Assembly: GCA_902493835.1 (NCBI GenBank)
Contig: CABURG010000071.1
Location: 1-8,465 of the forward strand
Source of the DNA: an uncultured Collinsella sp.
GTDB taxonomy: Bacteria; Actinomycetota; Coriobacteriia; Coriobacteriales; Coriobacteriaceae
Direction: 5' to 3'
Length of the DNA stretch: 8,465 nucleotides
Below are positions 1-4,232 of this stretch, piece by piece. The translations under genes and the position numbers were made by a program. The notes below the pieces were generated by a model. That model was not told the origin of the DNA. It saw only the letters and a list, made by a program, of their open reading frames with translations, and did no database searches. The stretch's first letter is position 1. Each line of letters starts with the position of its first letter.

Positions 1-299
1 ATGGCCACGTGCCAGTCACCGCCGCAGACGGTGGTGGTGATTCCGGCGATCATCGCGTTGACGCCTAAGCCCGACGCGCAGGCGAGCGGGCGGTTGGCGA
101 AGATGCCCATGCAGATGGTCATGATGCCGGCGCCCAGGCAGGTGGCGCAGGCGAGCGCTCCCGCATCGATGCCAGCGCCCGAGAGCACCGCGGGGTTGAC
201 GGCGATGATGTAGGCCATCGCCAGGAATGTTGTCAGTCCAGCGCGAAGTTCGGTCCCGATTGTGGACTTGCGCTCACTGACGTGAAAAAGTTCGTCCAT
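1..299 (-). CDS. NCS2-family (AzgA/PbuG type) purine permease, N-terminal part
   Basis: The gene is cut by the left edge of the window; 99 codons from the start are present. It is probably an inner-membrane hypoxanthine/guanine/adenine:proton symporter that imports purine bases. The N-terminus has the typical AzgA-type order: a short charged segment (MDELFHVSERKSTIGTE), then the first membrane segment with the hallmark GLTTFLAMAYIIAVNPAVLS, then a second segment leading into the GLGVNAMIAG stretch, which corresponds to the substrate-binding GMGLNAFF region of the family. The ATG at 297-299 is chosen because a purine-rich Shine-Dalgarno (AAGGAAAGGG on the coding strand) lies a few bases upstream. 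A small hairpin (CGGCC 318-322 with GGCCG 332-336) sits just upstream of that site. The gene is divergent from the deformylase homologue. Family assignment is firm; the exact base transported cannot be told from this fragment. Confidence 0.9.
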   Translation of the reverse strand, partial: MDELFHVSERKSTIGTELRAGLTTFLAMAYIIAVNPAVLSGAGIDAGALACATCLGAGIMTICMGIFANRPLACASGLGVNAMIAGITTTVCGGDWHVA

Positions 300-354
300 G
301 CATACCCTTTCCTTGTTCGGCCCCGAGTTTAGGCCGATTGACACGAACTCAACT

Positions 355-360
355 ACTATA
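355..360 (-). promoter_or_regulatory. Possible -10 box of the purine permease
   Basis: Read on the minus strand the bases are TATAGT, 4 or 5 of 6 to the sigma-70-type consensus, about 55 bases upstream of the permease start. No good -35 box lies at the expected distance; that place is occupied instead by one copy of a 10-bp direct repeat, which would fit an activator-dependent promoter. Weak evidence. Confidence 0.3.
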
Positions 361-363
361 TCG

Positions 364-400
364 CCTTTGAAAGGTTGATGTTCCTCGCATGTTGATGTTC
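364..400. repeat. Direct repeat GTTGATGTTC (x2) and adjacent palindrome between divergent genes
   Basis: GTTGATGTTC occurs at 374-383 and again, identical, at 391-400, start to start 17 bases. Directly next to it, 364-374 is an odd palindrome CCTTT-g-AAAGG. The block lies upstream of the purine permease, over the place where its -35 box should be, and about 90-130 bases before the start of the divergent deformylase homologue. This arrangement is typical of a regulator binding region, but no known site family is recognised with certainty. Confidence 0.4.
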
Positions 401-453
401 GGCGCTTTGTAGCAGACGGACGGTATTTTTCGCATGAAAATGTGTGGGTACCG

Positions 454-459
454 TATACT
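454..459 (+). promoter_or_regulatory. Probable -10 box of the deformylase homologue
   Basis: TATACT matches five of six bases of TATAAT and lies 33 bases before the chosen start codon. The best upstream partner is TTCGCA at 429-434 with a long 19-base spacer, so the -35 element is weak. Transcription would begin near 466, giving a leader of roughly 27 bases. Confidence 0.45.
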
Positions 460-492
460 TAAGCAGTTACAACGACCCCTATGGAGGAACGT

Positions 493-912
493 ATGATTAA
501 AGAGCTCTGCCACGACGAGGCTATTCTGTCTCAGCGTTGCGAGGTCGCGACCGTCGAGGACGAGTCGGTGGCACAGGACCTGATCGATACCATCAAGTCG
601 CTCGACGATGCCGGCTGCCTTGCCGCCAACCAGATCGGCGTCACCAAGAAGGTCTGCGTCTATCTGGACGACGCCGGCGAGCCCCATGTGCTCTACAACC
701 CCCGTCTGGTGTTTGGCCTGGGTGCCAGCAAGATGGAGGAGAGCTGCCTGACGCACGAGGAGGTCACCAAGTCCACGCGCTACATCAAGTGCAAGGTTGC
801 CTTTGACCAGATCGTCGACGGCAAGATGAAGGAGTGCCGCCGCGACTATGCGGGCTTTGAGGCACAGATGATCCAGCATATGATCGACCACTGTCTCGGC
901 AAGTTGGTCTAA
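493..912 (+). CDS. Peptide deformylase homologue with altered active site
   Basis: A 139-residue protein of the short deformylase branch (about 135-140 residues, no long C-terminal helix). Active deformylases are metalloenzymes that remove the formyl group from the first methionine of new proteins at the ribosome. All three family motifs are recognisable, but each is changed. Motif 1 reads AGCLAANQIG, with cysteine at the second usual glycine. Motif 2 reads ESCLT instead of EGCLS; metal ligand Cys85 is kept. Motif 3 reads QHMIDH instead of QHExDH: metal ligands His129 and His133 are kept, but the catalytic glutamate is Met130. The fold and metal site are therefore probably intact while normal catalysis is doubtful. 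The ATG at 493 is preferred over the in-frame ATG at 481 because GGAGG at 483-487 lies five bases before it. The last codon and stop lie inside a large inverted repeat. A true deformylase is expected elsewhere in the genome. Confidence 0.85.
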   Translation: MIKELCHDEAILSQRCEVATVEDESVAQDLIDTIKSLDDAGCLAANQIGVTKKVCVYLDDAGEPHVLYNPRLVFGLGASKMEESCLTHEEVTKSTRYIKCKVAFDQIVDGKMKECRRDYAGFEAQMIQHMIDHCLGKLV

Positions 913-1015
913 GGGGATCAAAGCACCGCACCTTGCCGCTCAATCGTCGCTCGCGTACCTTAAGTACGCTTCGCTCCTCTTTCGTGGCAATCTGCGGCAC
1001 TTTGACCCCTTAGAC
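907..1015. repeat. 109-bp imperfect inverted repeat overlapping the end of the deformylase homologue
   Basis: The left arm (907-937) begins GTCTAAGGGG and the right arm (986-1015) ends CCCCTTAGAC, so the outer ten base pairs are perfect. Further in, TCAAAG/CTTTGA, CCGCA/TGCGG and TTGCC/GGCAA also pair, broken by one bulged base and two 2-base mismatches. The centre contains a second hairpin, GCGTAC (953-958) and GTACGC (964-969) with a 5-base loop. The final valine codon and TAA stop of the upstream gene lie in the left arm. It may be a dispersed intergenic element or a 3' mRNA-stabilising structure; there is no open frame in it that I would defend. Confidence 0.7.
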
Positions 1016-1057
1016 GACCTGCGGGGTTAACTTGGTTGAGTTTATCCTGCTTGAATA

Positions 1058-1093
1058 GCCCGGGCATGACATTGTTGTCATGTCCGGGCTTTT
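1058..1093 (+). terminator. Rho-independent terminator after the deformylase homologue
   Basis: GCCCGGGCATGACA (1058-1071), a TTGT loop, then TGTCATGTCCGGGC (1076-1089) form a 14-bp stem with one G-U pair, followed directly by TTTT and a T-rich stretch. It separates the deformylase homologue and its inverted repeat from the bile salt hydrolase, so the two genes are separate units. Confidence 0.9.
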
Positions 1094-1156
1094 GTGTTTA
1101 GCGCCTTTTTGTTTGGAGACAATGAAATTAGCAAGAACGTAAAGCTAGGAGGCGCT

Positions 1157-2122
1157 ATGTGTACGAGTATTCGATTTACCGATAATTCTGGCCACATGTA
1201 TCTGGGCCGCAATCTCGACTGGAGCTTTGACTACGGCCAACAGGTTCGCGTGATGCCGCGCGGGTTTCACATTCCGTATTCGTTTATCGACGACGCGACA
1301 GCGGCACACGCGGTGATCGGTATGTGCATCGATTACAAGAACTATCCCATGTTTTTCGATTGCGGTAACGATGCGGGTCTGGCTGTGGCGGGGCTCAACT
1401 TTCCCGGCTATGCCGAGTATGCCGAGGGCCCTGTCGACGGCAAGAACAATATCGCGGCCTATGAGTTCCCCCTGTGGGTGGCAGCGACGTTCTCGACGGT
1501 CGATGAGGTCGAGGCCGCGCTGCGCGACACGGTGATTGTCGCCAAATCTGCCGGAGAGGGGCTGGGCGTGTCGCTGCTCCATTGGATTATCGGCGACAGC
1601 CAGCGCAGCATCGTGGTCGAGATGATGGCTGACGGCCTGCATGTATACGACGATCCGGTCGACACCCTTGCCAACCAGCCGACCTTCCCGTGGCACATGG
1701 AAAACCTGCGCACCTATATCACCGCCACAAGCGATTTTCCGCAGACGGCGACATGGCGTGGCGCCGAGCTTAAGCCCTATGGAGCCGGTGCCGGCATGCG
1801 CGGCATTCCGGGCGATTGCTATTCGCCGAGCCGTTTTGTAAAGGCGGCGTACCTCAATGCCAATTACCCGCAAAAGGAGAGCGAGACCGAAAACGTCGTT
1901 CGCATGTTCCGCTCGCTCGAGGGCGTGGTGATGATCGAGGGAGCGTCCAGGATGGGCGATGGCAAGTTCGAGAAGACTATCTACACCGGATGCTTTAGCG
2001 CGCGCACGGGCAATTATTACTACGCGATGTATGGGGATCCGTCGATTCGCTACGTGAGTCTGATGGATGCCGAGGGCGCGAGCCCCGATAGGCTCGTGGT
2101 TCCCGAGCCACGTCGTTCGTAG
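1157..2122 (+). CDS. bsh: Bile salt hydrolase (choloylglycine hydrolase)
   Basis: This 321-residue cytoplasmic Ntn-hydrolase splits the amide bond of glycine- or taurine-conjugated bile salts. No signal peptide is present. The product starts Met-Cys-Thr, so removal of Met exposes Cys2, the nucleophile. The other active-site residues are all found at family positions: Arg18 and Asp21 (in GRNLDW), Asn81 (in AGLNFPGY), Asn173 (in LANQPTF) and Arg226 (in SPSRFV). Length and these blocks closely resemble, from memory, the characterised Bifidobacterium longum enzyme (317 residues), which argues for a true bile salt hydrolase rather than a penicillin V acylase. The ATG at 1157 follows AGGAGG (1147-1152) by four bases; the frame is open upstream to 1094, but that part has no ribosome site and would bury Cys2. 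A terminator lies before it and a hairpin after it, so it is probably monocistronic. I see no clear promoter in the short gap upstream. Confidence 0.93.
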   Translation: MCTSIRFTDNSGHMYLGRNLDWSFDYGQQVRVMPRGFHIPYSFIDDATAAHAVIGMCIDYKNYPMFFDCGNDAGLAVAGLNFPGYAEYAEGPVDGKNNIAAYEFPLWVAATFSTVDEVEAALRDTVIVAKSAGEGLGVSLLHWIIGDSQRSIVVEMMADGLHVYDDPVDTLANQPTFPWHMENLRTYITATSDFPQTATWRGAELKPYGAGAGMRGIPGDCYSPSRFVKAAYLNANYPQKESETENVVRMFRSLEGVVMIEGASRMGDGKFEKTIYTGCFSARTGNYYYAMYGDPSIRYVSLMDAEGASPDRLVVPEPRRS

Positions 2123-2144
2123 TCGTTAGCTTTACTGCAATGCA

Positions 2145-2175
2145 AAGCGGCCCTGCGTCTCCGCCAGGGCCGCTT
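2145..2175. terminator. GC-rich terminator-like hairpin after bsh
   Basis: AAGCGGCCCTG (2145-2155) pairs perfectly with CAGGGCCGCTT (2165-2175) around a 9-base loop. On the plus strand it lies 23 bases after the bsh stop but has only two T residues after it. On the minus strand it is followed by TTTGC. It probably works in both directions. Ten bases of the stem are identical to the stem of the kup terminator. Confidence 0.65.
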
Positions 2176-2181
2176 GGTCGA

Positions 2182-2226
2182 TCAGAAGTTGAAGGCAAAC
2201 ATGATGCCGATGACTTTGTCAAGATA
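2182..2226 (-). pseudogene. Possible 3' remnant of a lost minus-strand gene
   Basis: Read on the minus strand, a short open stretch ends in LDKVIGIMFAFNF and a TGA at 2182-2184, six bases before the hairpin at 2145-2175. The same layout, a gene end in -NF, then this stem, then T residues, is seen at the end of kup. Upstream of about 2226 the composition becomes AT-rich and the frame soon meets a stop, so only the tail would remain. A hydrophobic C-terminus like this suits a membrane protein, but 13-15 codons are too few to name a family and chance cannot be excluded. Confidence 0.25.
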
Positions 2227-2466
2227 TATTAAACAAACGGTAGTTTCAATTCATCTTTGGAATAATAGCCGTTCAAGAGCGAATCGATTGGCTCATTTAG
2301 ATTATATAAAATTCCTTTAGTTTTACTTCCGAGCGGCGCGCCGGGCATCTGGCATCAACGGATTCCCTGTTTTGGCGCTTCGAAGGCACGGACTCCGTTT
2401 CGTTAATTTCTGATTAGAAATGCTGAAAATCCAGTCAGAAGCGGGCTGGGGAACGGGGCAATAAAA
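2227..2466 (+). other. AT-richer intergenic leader before the lipoprotein gene
   Basis: No gene is seen here. The first 110 bases are clearly AT-richer than the surroundings and contain TATAAA at 2305-2310, a possible -10 box without a convincing -35 partner, which would leave a leader of about 150 bases. The second half is GC-richer, with GGCGCGCC at about 2336-2343 and small dyads such as TTTCT-gatt-AGAAA near 2406-2419. No known riboswitch class is recognised. Confidence 0.35.
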
Positions 2467-4017
2467 ATGGCTTTCGAAATGAGTCGGCGAAGCTTTTTAA
2501 CGGCCGGTGGGGCCACAATGCTGGCGGGCACCGCCTCTATGCTTGTTGGCTGCGCGTCTGGAAGCGAAAGCGGCGCGGGAAGCGTGGCTGCCGGCAAGGA
2601 TGATGCACTGAAGGTTGATAGCGACGGCAAATCGGGTGGCACGGATAGCGACGTTAGCGAATTCTACGAGCACGTTATCTCTGTTTCTGCACTTGCGAAA
2701 ACATATGCAATCGGAGAGAAGATTGTCGGCGTGGCGATTGAATACGACGTGGATGTCGATGCGTCTTCGGTTGATCCCGGACATGGCGGCATCGGTCAAC
2801 AGGCTCAGGAAAAGGGGCTGGGATCTTTCTCGGTTTTGGGACGCTCGATTGTCACTGCCTATGTAAACGACAAAGCCGAGCTGAGTGATGAAGGGGGCAA
2901 AAGCAAGGGAACGTACGTCATCGTCGAGCTCGATCCAGCAGATGCGGGCGCACAGACGTTGATGTTTCAGATGACGCGTGGGTGCGTAGGCTCAAACGGT
3001 CCCGTATCCCTTGATAGCGGTTGCGTCAAAATCGCCCAAATAAAGGATCTCAAGGATTCTGCAGGTAAAAAGCTTACAGGCGACGAGACATCCTCCCGAT
3101 ATCTCGTGGCTTCGACTGTTCTCAACTCCGAGGCAGACAAGTTTGTTGCAGGGACCTACGATGACCCCAAAACTGGATTCCATGCTTCGTTTGCCTTGGC
3201 ACAGCCTGACGACTACGACAAAGCAAAGAAATACCCCATCACGCTCTTCCTGCCGGATGCGGGGGTAACCACCTGCGATGTGAGGGTGAATCTTCGTCAA
3301 GGTCTGGGAGCCCTTGCCTGGGCTGATGGATCACAATTTGTGCTGACGATCGCTGGAACTTGTTGCGATATCGAGACTTGCCTGCATGTAATCGAGGACC
3401 TGATCGACCAGGGTTACTCGATCGATCCGGATCGCATTTACGGGACGGGCGAATCTGCCGGGTGCATGGCCCTCATCGAATATGCCTCCAAGCATCCCGA
3501 TGACAATTCCTTTGCAGCGCTTATGCTCGTTGCCGGGCAAGGCAACATGACTCCGATTGCCAAGACGCCCATGGTGATATTCGTTTCTGAAGACGATTCC
3601 AATTCCTATGGCGGCATGACGGATCCCGAGAAGGGTGTCGCGAGTATCGGAATTCCTTATGTTGAGAAGCAGCTGAATTGCGCCTATAACTATGACGGCG
3701 AAGGACATACGAGTGGCCTGTGGGTTGATTACGACGCAACGGGAGAGAAAAACCCTTCGGGTAACCAGGAAGGAGCCAAGGCGGCTGGCAGCCAGAAGAC
3801 GCTCGATGAGCTTATGGTCGAGCTCTCGGATGTCTGCTCCTCGGCCTGTAAACAAGCGGTGACCGATGGGGCGCATGTCGTTTTCCTTCATGTAGAGAAG
3901 GGAACTCTCGATAGCACCGACAAGACGGTCCAGGGTGGAAACACTCATAACTTTACCTGGCAATACGCTTATGCGATCCCCGAACTCATCGAGTGGGTGA
4001 GAGACCAGTCTCTATAG
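2467..4017 (+). CDS. Tat-exported lipoprotein, esterase/peptidase-like alpha/beta hydrolase
   Basis: A 516-residue protein expected to be folded in the cytoplasm, exported by the Tat system and anchored outside by lipid. The signal peptide has SRRSFL at 6-11, a hydrophobic run to about 25, and lipobox L-V-G-C with Cys29. A Ser/Gly/Asp-rich linker follows to about 60. Residues about 65-205 resemble the Ig-like N-terminal domain of EstA-type esterases (VAIEYDVDVDASSV, then RSIVTAYVNDKAELS and TYVIVELD). Residues about 215-516 form the hydrolase: nucleophile elbow GESAG with Ser330, probable acid Asp376 or Asp377 (in VSEDDSN), probable His494 (in NTHNFTW). The usual oxyanion segment HG is replaced by LPDAG at 262-266. 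The chemistry is likely ester or peptide bond cleavage; the substrate is unknown. The ATG at 2467 is chosen because the signal peptide starts there; its ribosome site (GGGG, eight bases away) is weak. It converges with kup. Confidence 0.85.
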   Translation: MAFEMSRRSFLTAGGATMLAGTASMLVGCASGSESGAGSVAAGKDDALKVDSDGKSGGTDSDVSEFYEHVISVSALAKTYAIGEKIVGVAIEYDVDVDASSVDPGHGGIGQQAQEKGLGSFSVLGRSIVTAYVNDKAELSDEGGKSKGTYVIVELDPADAGAQTLMFQMTRGCVGSNGPVSLDSGCVKIAQIKDLKDSAGKKLTGDETSSRYLVASTVLNSEADKFVAGTYDDPKTGFHASFALAQPDDYDKAKKYPITLFLPDAGVTTCDVRVNLRQGLGALAWADGSQFVLTIAGTCCDIETCLHVIEDLIDQGYSIDPDRIYGTGESAGCMALIEYASKHPDDNSFAALMLVAGQGNMTPIAKTPMVIFVSEDDSNSYGGMTDPEKGVASIGIPYVEKQLNCAYNYDGEGHTSGLWVDYDATGEKNPSGNQEGAKAAGSQKTLDELMVELSDVCSSACKQAVTDGAHVVFLHVEKGTLDSTDKTVQGGNTHNFTWQYAYAIPELIEWVRDQSL

Positions 4018-4035
4018 CCTGCTTCTTTTTCGATA

Positions 4036-4102
4036 GCATTTCAATGTGGGCTAGGGTTATATGACCGATTGGGGCCAGGCGGTTGTCTAGCCCCGGAAAT
4101 GC
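4036..4102. repeat. Nested inverted repeat in the convergent gap
   Basis: GCATTTC (4036-4042) pairs with GAAATGC (4096-4102), and inside it GGGCTAG (4048-4054) pairs with CTAGCCC (4087-4093). The two stems are collinear, separated by a 5-base bulge on one side and 2 bases on the other, with a further GGT/ACC pair in the loop. No T run follows on either strand, so it is not a plain terminator. Confidence 0.5.
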
Positions 4103-4111
4103 CGAATAGCA

Positions 4112-4171
4112 GTCTACGATTACGCCCAGGTAAAGCCTCAAAGGTGTTTTACCTGGCCAAAAAACGTAGAC
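4112..4171. repeat. Compound hairpin with outer GTCTACG/CGTAGAC arms
   Basis: The outer arms GTCTACG (4112-4118) and CGTAGAC (4165-4171) are a perfect 7-bp pair. The inner stem CCAGGTAAA (4126-4134) with TTTACCTGG (4148-4156) is a perfect 9-bp pair that extends by a G-U and a C-G pair. The loop holds CCT and AGG. The layered symmetry suggests a small non-coding mobile or dispersed repeat; it directly abuts the kup terminator. Confidence 0.6.
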
Positions 4172-4212
4172 AAAAGCGGCCCTGGCAGTTCAACGTGAGG
4201 TGCAGGGCCGCT
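4172..4212 (-). terminator. Terminator of kup
   Basis: AGCGGCCCTG (4175-4184) and CAGGGCCGCT (4203-4212) make a perfect 10-bp stem with an 18-base loop. On the minus strand it begins 20 bases after the kup stop and is followed by TTTTG and, a little further, six T residues. The lipoprotein gene converges from the other side. Confidence 0.8.
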
Positions 4213-4232
4213 GTCGTTGATTTATGGCGCCG

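Noticed and set aside
300..480. Purine riboswitch upstream of the purine permease
   Set aside because: I could not find the conserved purine-aptamer junction or loop-loop bases in the leader; only a short hairpin and direct repeats are present.
349..921. 190-codon minus-strand frame over the deformylase homologue
   Set aside because: It is antisense to a gene with clear family motifs and its own Shine-Dalgarno, and the product matches no family I know.
1094..1156. N-terminal extension of bsh to an upstream ATG
   Set aside because: It has no ribosome site, begins inside the T-run of a terminator, and would place 21 residues before the Cys2 nucleophile, which must be N-terminal.
1145..1873. 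242-codon minus-strand frame over bsh
   Set aside because: It is the antisense shadow of a gene with all active-site residues in place.
2336..2343. GGCGCGCC palindrome
   Set aside because: An 8-bp GC palindrome is not rare in GC-rich DNA and has no further symmetry around it.
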